Shown piece by piece: positions 20,963 through 60,403 of a DNA stretch of 64,000 bases. This DNA is from Pterobdella sp. o SKG-2022 (Eukaryota > Annelida > Clitellata > Hirudinida > Piscicolidae). The notes below the pieces were generated by a model. It made no database searches. It saw nothing but the letters and a program-made list of their open reading frames with translations, and was not told where the DNA came from. The DNA lies in contig OZ038320.1 of the NCBI GenBank assembly GCA_964035795.1, forward strand, positions 14,494,030-14,558,029. Direction: 5' to 3'. The first letter of the stretch is position 1. Each line of letters begins with the position of its first letter. Both the position numbers and the translations under genes were made by a program.

Positions 20963-23255
20963 ATGAATGAAACCTGAAAGACACCCAAGAATACTGATGC
21001 AAGTTTAAACAATTTTTTAAAAAGTTTGCCCTCAAAAAATAACCAAATACATTCTATTTTATAAATGACACAAATCAAAGAAATTGGTTATTGTTGAAAT
21101 ACTATGAAAGCAAACAACCAAAGACTTAGTCGTCAGCTTTTAGATGTTTTGATCATTGGCTATTGTTCAGTCCTTAAAAACATACAGAGCAACAGTTGAT
21201 ACATTGTTTTTTTGAAAATTAACTAAAGCGTTCAATTTTTTGTGATTTTTTCATTTGATATTTAGAACGTAACTTTGTTGTGAATATTATTAGATTCTTC
21301 AGTTTCTCATCAAAACTTATTTGAAAAGTTTATTCTATCAATATTTGTTACAATGATTCAAAAAAATGAATAAGCTATTCAATTTTATTTCACTTGTTTT
21401 TTTTTCAACTATTTTCAATTTTTTATGTCCAAAATCGTTGCTTTTTTAAAACTCGTTCAATTTGACTGCAATCCATTTTTTATCAGTCATTGTCTTAATT
21501 TTTCCCATTTTAAATCTTCTGGTGTTTGCAAAATAATTTAAATTTCTAATTTTCCAACACTCTTTTGTAGTTTTTACTTTATTCTAATAAAGACTTAAAT
21601 ATTTTTCAGAAAATCATACATTAGAAACAAAAAACATCATCAATTTGATGAAAATTCAATCCGTACGACAACGAGAAGTTAAAAAGCGATATGAAACTTT
21701 TTTAAACGTTACAACGATCATTTAAAAATGTATATTGATGTTTAGTAAAAAAAACATCAATAAAATTCAATATTGAATGCTTTAAAAATATCAATTATAA
21801 TCAAGTTTTGACATATTATACAGTCACAAAACAAAATTTTTCATAAGATATGAACATTTTAAAAGAACATTCAAGTACACATCAATGAAATTTCATGCCG
21901 AACACTGAGGAAGCATTCAACTCTTCACAAACATACACTTTATTGTTTGAATCTCTCGAATTTTTCAACACGCTGGAAATTCAAATGCGTCGTTGAAAGA
22001 AGCTATTGAGTTTTAGATTGGTCTTCTGAAAAAATCGTTTATTTTGCTGAACATATCTTTTAATCCTTCGGATTGACACTTTCCAGTCTGTGAATATAAA
22101 TTATTTTAAAATGACTTTCAAATGTTAAGCCTTTTCAAATAGAACATTTTCATGAAAATAAGCGCTTTCAAACTAATGTTTTAAACAAAAACTGGTGTAG
22201 GACACGAAGAATGAAGGAGGAGCTGACACTCAAAAGGTAATCAGTTTGAAGTACACAATACAATGAACTGCTTGAAAATTATAAGAGCATAAGAATTAAA
22301 GGAAAAACCGGCAAATACGGCTTCGTGTTCTTCCATAAAAAGTTATATCGATTATAAATATGTAATCCAGTACAAATGATTAATTTATATGGTACCCCTC
22401 ATGAGGTGCCACATGCAATGGAAGCCTTTGAAAAAACAGCTTCAATTCATCTCTGAAGGTGTCACTAGTTTTTTTTACACATGTAGGATTTATGCGGAAC
22501 ATTGGCGACATATATGTAGTTTTAGATGACCACTTCACGGATGAAAAATATAGAAGACATCCAGAATATATACAGACTACACAGATGACATTGCCTGTGT
22601 TCACTTAAAAAAACTGAAAGTGTTGCTTAATTTAGAAATAGAAGCTAAACTAAAAGAACTTCACATGGATTAAAAAAATATTTAAGTTAAAATGCGATGC
22701 AAAATGAAATAACTACAACACCCTCAAAGCCTGAAAGCTTTCTATCTAGGCTCGCACTAACTTCAATGAGATGCTTTAAAAGGTTTTTGGTCAGCTGTGT
22801 AAAAACTCAATGATGATTTTCTCTCAAATATGCTTATAAACTTTAAACCAAAAACTTTTTGAGTTAGCTGGGTTTTGTACTATTTTATAGGTCAAAAAGC
22901 TGAGCATGGACTGAAAACAACGTTGAGTAGTCGTAAAACAAGAACAAAAACATAATATAAAAAATATTTTAAAAATTAATGTCTCAATTTTGTTGCAGAG
23001 TCAAATTATTTGGTCTTTTTTTGTGTAACAAAGGTGAAAATATGTGGTAAAATTTTATTGAAGGAAATACACGAAAAGTTATTCACTTGAAAGCCAATTG
23101 TATTCTACTCAAAAATTTTTAATTACAAAAAACATGAATGATTTTTGGAGAAACAACTTCACACAAGTTTGACTGAAGCCTAGAAAGTAATACCACCAAA
23201 TCAAAAAGCCCCTCTTAATTAGGCCATTGAAGTCAGACAGCGTCAATAACAAATA
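20963..23255. other. Convergent intergenic region between LCoR/E93 and PLCE
   Basis: Holds the 3' UTRs of both genes. A poly(A) signal AATAAA lies at 21586-21591 on the plus strand, about 620 bases after the LCoR/E93 stop. No further gene was recognised; the 74-codon open stretch at 22380-22604 has no match. Confidence 0.5.
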
Positions 23256-49709
<26,454 letters not shown>

Positions 49710-52373
49710 CTAAAAAATAATAAAAATTCATTGTTAAAAATAATTTTTGATTTATTCACATCAAATATATTTTGTTTAACAAAAATAAAATTAGTTTATC
49801 AATTACTAATAAATAACAGTTTAAAATTATTTTAGATTTCAAACATTCAGAAATTCAATACAGATATTATTCAGTTCACTACTAATTTTTGTTTTTTAAA
49901 TTTTCTTTTGCAATTGAGCTTGATTTTTTGACAGTTGAAAGGTTAAGACAACAATAAGCATCATTAGTGACGATACCAAAGACTTCGAACTAGGCAAGTC
50001 TCATTCACAAAACATAAGTAATTCTTAAGGCTAAAAAATTAACTAAACATCTGAAGTACTAACTTTAAAGATAACGAAATGGAAACTGAAAAAAGTTTTA
50101 ACTTCATGAAACTTTCCAACTTGACAGATAAAGTGAAAAAAACAAAAAACCTTGACACATAATTTTAGAAAATAATCAGAATTTCATTAAGATTCAAATT
50201 TATCACATAATGATAACCAAGCTAGTCTCCGTGAAAAGACAAAGTTTCTTCAAAAAGAAGCACATGCATGTATATCAATATTCACTCTGAATTCATAGTA
50301 CCATCTTTTCAAAACATCAACAACAGTCCAAATGCTCATCTTGACAAAAATTTACAGTCTTTTTGTATGGATAACTCACATTATAAACTACTTTTTCAAA
50401 AAAAACCGTACATTCTTGTTAATCAACCTTTGATTGCTGATACGTTTAGTTTCAGACTAATGGATATAAAACACTTTAGTTTTCCAAAGTCATCCACAAC
50501 TACACCCATTCTAACTAAACTTGCATGTTTTTTTTAAATACTCGTCATTACTTAACCCCATATCATCGAGTAGAGTAACTTTAAACAACATCCACATTAA
50601 CACTACAAAAGAGTAAAAGCTACAACCAGCAAAACCATCATATTAACAAAAGGAAAAAAAATCCAAACACGAATCAAAATTTAAATAAAAAATAATTCAG
50701 TCAAAATGAATGTACAGCAACTGTCTAAAAAACAAACTATACCAAAAACTGCGATCAGATTTAATTCTAATGGAAAACAACGAAATAATATAATGAAATC
50801 TTTAAGCAAGCTTGAACTGAAAATCAAAACATGAAAACAGCAAACACAGACCTTAAAAGATTCTTAATAAAACTAAAATAACTAACAAAAAACATAGAAA
50901 TTTGCAAAATTAAAAAAGACTCAAAAAAAATTTTGAAATAAGTCCATATAATGTAATAGAAACAAAAAATATGGTTTATTGAGAAACTTATTACACGAAG
51001 CTTTTCGTAAGAATATCTTAATTGATCAATTGTGACACTTTGTCATAAATCATTAGAATCTAAAAAATTCAAATAATATTGACAATTGTGAAATACTTTA
51101 TAGTTTACATGTCGTTCAAGCAAAAAATTGGTAAAAAAGTTGCTTTTTCAGCAGAATAATGCTTCTATACATGCACTGAAGAAGGTCGAAAAAGGCTTTT
51201 TCAAAATATAATTGATGTTTTAGATTTTTCAGCGTGTAGCCCAATTTAAACCTCTAAGGGAATATACGGAGAGAACGAACTGGTAGGATATGGACTTGTG
51301 TAGTTCAAAACGAGCCTGTTAAACTCAACAGAATATTCTTAAGAAATAAACGATGTACAAATGTCATATAAAAAAACAAGAAAAAACGTTTAATGATAAT
51401 TTTTGAAATATGTTTTAAAGTTCATTGCTAATACTTAATTCATTTCTGAGTCGAATTGGACAGAAAAACTTTTAGCCTAGGTATAAAACATAAATAATTG
51501 TCAAAACAAAAAATTCCCCAAGTTCTCGTGTGTTTTTTATTTTATCGAAGAATTATCAAATTGCTCATACTTGTTTCGTAGACTTATTTAAATATTTGTC
51601 CACGATGATAAATTTACCACTTATTTCAGAAACTATAATAATCGTAGTTTTTAAAAATTTACATATTCATCAACTTTATTACATTATTTTTATTATATTA
51701 TGAAAATTTTCAACAAAAATTTTCTGGGAAATTATTTTCACGTATCTATTTCTAATGCTTTATGATGAAGCTAAACATTCCGCTCTTCATGAATAAATGT
51801 GTTAAACTCATTTTAAATGTCTTATTCAAAAATACACACTTCGCTCGACTGCACCAAGCAAGGATATTTAGGAACATTATTTGTACTGTAGACTTGCAAG
51901 TCTCCCAAAAAAAGTCATTGGGAATAAAACAAACTAACAAAGGAAAACAGTTCTGCTAATGAATGAAGCCATAATTGCTAGTGAAATTTAGCTTCAAAAT
52001 TTTTGTATTGAAAATCTCATAATTTTTCGTGTAAAGACGCTCAAACAGGATAAAGATGTCTGTAAAAAACTGTTCCATTTTCTATTGAATATGCATTTAA
52101 AAATCAAATAATTTTATGGTAATGTTATGCGGTATTTATAAAGCGCTTTCCTTATAGATCAAAACGCTTGCTACAAATTTAATGTAGCGAATTGGTAATT
52201 GAAATGTAGTTTTTCATTGAAAGGATTCTGAAATTAAGCTCGGGATGTGGGATTATGATGCATAGTTTTTGATAATGTAATTTAAATTTCAATTCAAAGT
52301 CTGGTAGTATCTTTGACATCTTTTGAAAATATAAAATCTTCAACCAAAATTATTTTCTATAAAAAAGCTTTTA
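49710..52373. other. Region between PLCE and the ARM/FERM gene
   Basis: Must contain the PLCE 5' end or part of its first introns. Contents seen: an A/C-rich plus strand resembling LINE remains (50240-50900), a trace of the MITE arm (CACGAAGCTTTTCGTAAGA, 50995-51013) and a SINE-like copy (52128-52197). No exon or promoter was recognised. Confidence 0.4.
52128..52197 (-). repeat. SINE-like repeat, 3' half
   Basis: On the minus strand: TTCGCTACATTAAATTTG, CAAGCGTTTTGATCTATAAG, AAAGCGCTTTATAAATAC. This is close to the copy at 2968-3095 (about 80% by eye). Confidence 0.65.
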
Positions 52374-53609
52374 CTAACTTTGAAAATCAAAAAATTCGTA
52401 AAAAAGATCTGATCTTCCAACATTAGTGTTAGTGAAGCTGTTGATACTACTCGCATAACTCCACAACAAGTTGGAAACAACCTTCAGCTGACTTGAAGTC
52501 ATTGTAAGTTCCCATATGTCGAAATTTCGAAACTCTAAAAGCAGAGTTGGCTTTATATTTTCAGTTAAAGAATACCAAAGACGAAGCTCATAAATTGAAT
52601 AAGATTTCTTCATGGTTAATGACGGCTTTTTCAACAAAACTAACTTGTTTGCATCGATACCGAGAACTGAGCATACCTGAGAGGTAAAAATAATTTTTGA
52701 ATATTTGAAAAAATTCGAAGTTGAAGCTGTAGTGTACCTTTGAAAATCTATTTACACATGATTTTTGAATATTTTCTTCAACGTGGAAAATATTACAGCC
52801 ATATGTTGGCAAGTTTCGACAAATTTTGAGGTATAATTGCATTAGTCCAAGCTCTTGATCGTAGTACGTTGAATGCCATAACTTAGTTTGTTTTTCCTAA
52901 AATTATCAGTTTTTAAATTTTTAAAACTGACTGAGTTATATATATAGTTGTCAGTAATAGGAATAACCTCTACTAGCTTATAGACAGACTTTTTGAATCT
53001 GAAGTGAGGAGGTAGACAACCATCAAAAGTGGGCTTTTCTATAGAGCATATTCCTTTTTTTAAAAATAAAAAGCTATTAACAAAACAGTTTTTAATTTCA
53101 GAAATTGTATATCGTTTGCATGAAAAATGTTCAAGACAAGATGTCTTAGAGAAGAATGTACCAATATTTTTTCTGAGCTCTAAAAAGAACAGAGCTACCC
53201 TTCTTCTGAAGTATCTGGATTTTGAAAAATGATAATGCCGTTGAATAGGATTTAAATAACCAGACTGTTTTCTGCGTTTAACAATTTTTTTCTTTTTTCT
53301 TTCAACAGAAAATTTCAGTTTTGTGATAGTCTCTTTGTTTACGTAATCAGCATCTTTATGATCTGGTTTGTGTGGAACGTTCACAACAGCTTCAGTGCCA
53401 AGAAGCTCTGTCTTTTTTTCATTCTGTACATCAGAAAAAACTACATTGGATACAAAATTGTTTCCTTTATCCTCGTCACAAGTGATAATCACTGTTGGTA
53501 GAATAGACTCGTCTTCAAGCATTTCATTGAGGTGCATGTGAATCGAAGCTAATATGGACGCTTCTTCTACACTACATAATAAAGTTCCTTTTACTATTTG
53601 CTTGCATAA
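52374..53609 (-). CDS. ARM/FERM gene: FERM F2-F3 module
   Basis: Exon 53609-52974 begins LCKQIVKGTLLCSVEEASIL, like the first F2 helices of FERM domains. About 150 polar residues follow, then CLPPHFRFKKSVYKL. Exon 52896-52738 gives HSTYYDQELGLMQLYLKICR and NLPTYGCNIFHVEE, matching the Y-x-(K/Q)LCRxLPTYGVxFFxVK motif of talin-like F2. Exon 52676-52374 gives VLGIDANKLVLLKKPSLTM, YSIYELRLW and TLLLEFRNFDIWELTMTSSQ, the PTB-like F3 pattern, ending FFDFQS and stop. The donor at 52973 is uncertain (alternative at 52931). Confidence 0.8.
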
Positions 53610-56600
53610 CTTTGAAAGGTTGATGCATTGGTATAAGTTTAGTTGAAATAAATTTAAAATGAGTTAATATGAATACCTTCTCGTATTCCTGTTTTGTATT
53701 TTCATCTTCAAGTTGATCCCCATTGATATTTTCATTTTGGTTTTCTTCCTGAAAATTAATTAACCACATAGTTTGTGACATAATTATATATATAAATTGA
53801 ATTAACTGGATAAAGAAGTTCTAAATCGGAGAGAAGCTTTTCTGCCCAGTTCAAATAATCAGAACCTAAAGCAGAGACCATTTGAACAAACTTTAATGTT
53901 TCACTTTCCATTGCAAAAGAACAATGAAAATCCTCTTTAGACAATTCGGCCCAACAACCAATGAACTTGAGAATTATTCTGTGGTTTATGGGGATAGTGT
54001 GTACAGGAGAAGTAGGAAGTTGTAAGCTGAAAAGAGGGCTTGAAATGTTTTCTGAATCTTGTGTTGATTCGAAAGTAAACAGTGTATTTGGTCTGATTAA
54101 AGAAAGAGGTTCGGCACTTTCATTATCAAAATAAGAACTTTGTTTTCCAAAATCATTTTGATCATTGGAAGCATTTTTTTTGTGGGTATTTTTATGAGGA
54201 TCATCGTTAGTAACAGATAAAAAAGAGGGCGGTGTTTGGAGCACCAGAAGAGTTTTGTTTGTTTGAGCTTCCAAACTTAGTTGTGGCGTGACTCTCAAAC
54301 CTGAGCTTTTATTCTTTTGTTCTTCATTCTGTTCACACCTATTTCTTTGATTTTTATTCAATGCAACAAATGATGCTCTGGTAGAAGCTCTACGTGTGAG
54401 TTTTTGAGTTACATCCAAAGCCTTATTAGTGAATTGTGTGTCGATTTCGAAGTCTGGCAAATTTGTAAGTTCTTTTTCAAGATTTTTTATTTCTTCGGTT
54501 TTTTCTGCGTTTACATTGTTTTTCAAAAGTAGTTGAGTATTGTTTTTATTCTTAATATTTGACTGAACTGAAGCTAGGAAATCCTCATCAAAAGGGTTGA
54601 TACATCCTTGGGATCTTGAACGTTTTTTGTTCTCTGAAAAGTGAAACAACTTTTTGCTTAACTTTCTATTAATTTTAATTTCGTCGTCTTTTCGACGAAT
54701 TTCTGCCACAGATATAGAGTTACATCGTACACCTCCTGAATTTGTTTTTAGAAGATATGATGAGGCCCCTTGTGCATTTCCAAAAAATAAGTCTCCAATT
54801 GACCTTTAAATATTTTAGTTTATTTTTCATAAAAATAAAAAACATTAAGCTAATGATATACCTCACAGACAAATTTATAGAGTGTCTTTTTTCATTATTA
54901 TTCAGATGTTTATCCATCGATTCAGATCTTTTAGATTTTGATTTTCTTCTCTTTTTTTCATCACCAACTGAAAACACATTGGCAAAATGCATAAATGAAT
55001 GTCTTGGACTAGTTGAAACTTTGGGAATTTCTTCGACTTCTGGTTCGAAAATTTGAACGTGCAGTGCCTTAGTTGATGCAGATTTGACGGAACTTTTCCT
55101 ACTGCTTGTATCATTGGTTTCAGAATTGCCTACTGTTAAAATTAATGTAACTGTATTCGAATAAATAGTAAAATGACGTTGTATTTCAAAAGTTTTTAAC
55201 CTCTTATTTTTTGAAAATTTAATGATTAAAAGTTTAAAATGACGACATTTATTTTTAAAAATTGTCGAGTGTCAACTATTTGCAGTAATATTCAAAAATG
55301 AAAACGATCACCTTTCAGACTGTTGTCTGTGTTTGTTCTCTTCAAACAGTCTTTGTCAAATTCATTTTGAGTCTTTTCTACGGTTGGCTTTGGGATATTT
55401 GCTGCTTTTTTTTTCACCATTCCTCCAAACATTTTGTGAAACAACAATCTCAAAATGATTATTGGATGAACAGAAAAACTAAGAGTTTTGAAAAAATAAT
55501 CTTTGACAACACCATTACAAGAACCACTTAAGCTTGCAGCCACATTTTGATCAGAATTTTTCTCACAAGTAGTTGACTTTTCCATCTTGTCATTTATGTT
55601 ATTGGTCTCTAAAAAGAGTTTTTTTTCTGTACTGTCACTTTCATTTATAGAATTTTTATTTTTGTTCAAGTTGGGAGATTTTGGGCTGCACGGCTCCAAA
55701 GTGACTCTGATGTTTCCCAGGTTGAAAATATCCTCAGTTGTGCTTATATCGTTTTCTATTTCCTATAAAAAAATAATTAAACTTTTTCAAATTTAAATTT
55801 CTTTCCAAAGGAATGGATATAAATCACTTAGTTAAAAATTTTTAAAAATTGTATTTAGCATCCTTTTGGTGAGTGTGTGAGTCATAAATTATACTTGAGT
55901 TTAAATAAGCTTTCAAAAATTAAATCTCTGGCAAACTTCAAATAAGGACATTTTTGTGATTAATTTCGATAAAATAACCAAAAATATTAATAAGAAAACA
56001 CATCGATGGAAGATCCAAAACATTATACTTTCAATATTTCCAAAATAATTCCTTCAAGAGTGGAAGCGTATATCTGCTTCTCAGCCACCTTCCACACGCT
56101 TTGTCCCAGGGCCATTTGGAAAATAAAGGCGTCCTCTGGGCTTGCTTCCTTCAAGAATCCTAGCATTACCATGTCGAAGTCTGTGTTGTTTTTGAATACT
56201 TTTGAAAAATTAATTCAATTCAACCATATGACCACATCAATGCAAAATAAACTTATCTGAAACTTTAGCTTTGTTCGACTGAATTATCAATTTTTTAATA
56301 AAGTCTTTTCGATCAATTTTCAATTTTTTTTATGTTCAAGTTGCTTCAAATAAAAGTAAAATTAATTTTTGAAATAACATTGAGATTTATAGAGAATAAG
56401 CTTAATGAAAAGCTCCACAATCGAAGCATGGCAACAAAAAAATAAAAATTTTACTTGAGTAAAATTTAATTTGATTCATCAGAATGATTTTTCAATTTAA
56501 CACGTTTTAAGTTGAAAATCTGGTTTAAAACAATAAAAAACCCAAAGTGCGTTTGCAGCTCAAGTGCAAAATAAACGATTGAACGCATGATAAAATTTTT

Positions 56601-59600
56601 AAGTTAGCTTGAAAATTCAATTTTTTCATTCAAACTATGAGTTTTTTATATTGATTTTCCAAAAACAACTTATTTACATATAATAAAAATTAGTTCTAAC
56701 TTTTTAAACTTGTTTTCTACTTTAATTCTCTAAATATTTTTCTAAATACAAACAACAAAAAGTAAAACTTGTGTGGTACATTTTGTATCGAAAATATCCA
56801 CTCTGCCACCAATCCGATGGAACTGACCCAAGTACACAAGCACACGAGCCGCATGGTATTTGACGTATTTGGCATATTTCGTGGAATGGTTGGTGTAATA
56901 CCATTCGTCTGTTTGAAAAGAATTTTATATTATTTCATATTTTGTCTTCAAATTGATTAAAATTTTTTATATATTTTATGTTATGAATAAAAATTTTTAT
57001 CATTATTATTCCATTTATTTCTTCAACCTAAACACTATGTCGTTCTTTTGAGCGTTGGAATCATATTATTGTGGTGGACCTAAATGTGCATGCATTTGAA
57101 ACTGACCTGATGGCAGAAGGAATTGCATGAGAGTGTCGGGAAGTTCATTGTCAATGAGAGTGGCGTGGTTTCCCGGGTCCATGCTGATGCAGGCTATCAA
57201 CTGCAGCAACAGGCACAAGAAATGCTGTCGATGATTTTTTCAATGAGAAATTTCATTTGGTAACTTCCAAATTCCACACTTTACTATGTTAGTTAAATTA
57301 TAATAACAATGGTAATCAGATTTGAATGAACATTTGCATCACAAAGTCTGATTTGAGCGAGTATTTGTTGCTGGCGCTAGTGAATGAGGCCTGCGTCACG
57401 TTCGGCAACGTGTTTCACGTTACCTTAATTGAATAAGCTTTAATCTGATATTTAACAATAATTAAATAATAATTTCGAGATATTATCAATATTAAAACTG
57501 TTACCACAGGGCCTTTACCTGAACTTCTATTAATAAAAATCATTTGGTAATTTAAAAATACTTCATCGCTAGAAATTGGTGTTACAAAACTCCATCAAAT
57601 TTCAAAATGATTTTGAAAACCATTTTGACTAATGATACAATTCATAAGAGTCTGCAGACGTTTAACTGCATTAGAAAGCTACACGAGAAGTAAAGCCTTC
57701 GTAATTATAGATGATATATATACCAGTTCTCGGATTATTTATGTCTTTGCTCAACTATAAATTTATAAAAAAAACTTGGAAAAGTTTACTTATTTTTTTA
57801 AATTTTATGGAGTGATCGTGCTTCTTAAAGTACTTCATTGTTTCAATCTGACATTTTCAATGATTGTAAGCTCATTCTTCATATTTGTATAAATGAGTGC
57901 TCTAGATTGTGAATTTGTTTTTAAAAATTTTTTGCAAATATTTTTTGAAATTGTTGATTCATGTTTTTTTAGTTTTTTTATCGAATTATTTATTAACACA
58001 AGAATGTTTTTGCATTTTCAAAACTTGACCTCACATTCTTTTTTAAATGGAAATGCTACAAGATGCCTGGTAAACTTTAAACTAAAAAACGGAAAAATTT
58101 TCAAAAGCAGTGTTGAAGTTTTGCGTGTTAACTTAAAATGACATTAAAATAACAAGCTCACAGGGTCATAGTTGGGGTCGAGGAAGTCGACAATCACCTT
58201 CATGTATCCCTCTTTCACCAAGCGTTTACACATATTTCTGCAAGTATTCAGTATATAAGCTAAATGATTATAAAGAGTTTCTTGGACTTTAATTATTTTG
58301 AAATTTCGATAAAAACTACTAGTGTTTAAAAATCTATTTATTTACCTCAGCTTGAGCAAATCATTAAATGATCATGTAAAACAATAACTTTATCACGAAT
58401 TCATCGATACTAAAAACCTTTTAAAATTTTTTTCACCTCTGGTTGATATTAAAATTGTAATGATAATTATTTATATAATTTTGAGCATGAACTTCAAAGA
58501 AGCAACAACCTGTTGTGGCAGATGATGGCCAGCAGACGAGCAGAGAGCACCTGCAAGCAGTGGTGAGGGCACCTGCGCCACCTCACGCTCGGCAGACACC
58601 TGTTCATTTGTAATATATTTTTAAAAATTATTAAAATCTTCAATGGTGAATTTAAATAAAAATTATATTAAATTTACTACTATTAAAAATTAAATTGTTG
58701 GAACACTTGTGTCGGAATCCTATGGTAGATTCTTTATGTTTGGTGATGGCAGATGAAACAATGTTGGTCAAATGACTAGGGTTGAACTGTAGCAACTCAT
58801 CCAGCGGAGATTGGAACAAATACTCATCTGGTCAGAACACTTCAAGTTATTAAAATCCATACTGGTAATAGTGATATGTGTTATAAGATAGAAAGTTAAT
58901 TTTAATTTAATGAGTATGCCGAAAAACAAGATTAAGTGACTATTAAATAATCCATTTAACTTCATTCTACGGAAATTTATTTTTTATTATGAATTAAAAT
59001 TTGATCTTTCAGTTAGCATTATATCAGATTATTATCAAATTTTGAGTTCGTCGTAACTCATGCAAAACAAAAACTGTGGAATTTTAGTGAATTGAATGCA
59101 TTTTTGGTTGATTCTTAATTAAAAATTGTTATTTTGAGAAACAATTATTTTATTTATAATATTTCATAAATTAATTCAAAAATATCACTTATTTGACTCA
59201 GAATATTCAAAATGACACCTGAAAGCTATTGATTCTTAGTTTTAAAAAAAGAAATTTGCGCAAAATACTATACCTCATTTTGATGGTAATCATAGTGGTG
59301 GAAAAAAACTATTTATATTCAAGATGAGAATGAATCAAAATGATGAAGGTGTTCATTTGGGAACAGTGCTACTTATAATGGGACACCGCTACGGGAGAAA
59401 GTGGTCGATGAGGGCGTCGGAATAAACTCAACTTGAGATTCAAAAATATAACAAATATTCGTATTTCAAATTCTTAATTTTCATTGTTTTTTGACTTATC
59501 ATTTATAAAAATTTGGTCAACTATTTTTCATCTATCATTTTAGAATAGTTTGGTTATTTTAACTAATTTGATGAACTTCTAGCTGTCGGCCCCTTATAGC

Positions 59601-60360
59601 TTAGTGGTTGAGCATTAGATTAATCAAATCAAATCAAATACGAGTATGATTATAGTGACATCAACTTCAGGAGTTTCTAGACCACCGAGTATTATGAACT
59701 TTGAATACAATTTAATGTAATGTAAGTTTTCTTAGGTATGACAATTTAAAAAGAAATTATGCAAGTATAACTAAATAAACAAAACAGTTAACTAAGATTA
59801 TATGAAAAAAGTCTGTTATTTGAAACAAAAGCAACCATAATAATACTTATATAAATGAAATTTAGAAAACTGAGTTGATTTTATGAATGTATAAAAATAA
59901 TTAAATCTGTGATAATGAACAAAAAAATTAATTATCTAAAGATACAGGGTTGGATGATATTTTATTTATTTTAGTGGTTTTAAAGATGGAAATAGCTGGC
60001 AAAAATTACGATGAAAAAAACAAAACAAACTGATTTATAAGTTTATTAGCTCACAAAGCTTTTTTCTTTGCTGTGAACCCATTACTGGACGTCTCATTAA
60101 ACCACTCTTTCAATCAGATTTCTATTTTCATAGCAATTAACCATTTTTTTAAAAGACTGAAGGCGTTTTATGATTTGAGGTTATCCAGATGATTCATTTA
60201 TCATCAATAAACTTTTGGAAGAAATTTTGGAAATAAGATTCAACTTAATAAATTGATACAACAAAAATATATATCATTTTGTAAATGTTGAAAAAAAGGG
60301 TTTTATTGTAATCTTTATATTGGCATGAAAACAACCACATTTCGCTGACATTTCTAAACA

Positions 60361-60403
<43 letters not shown>

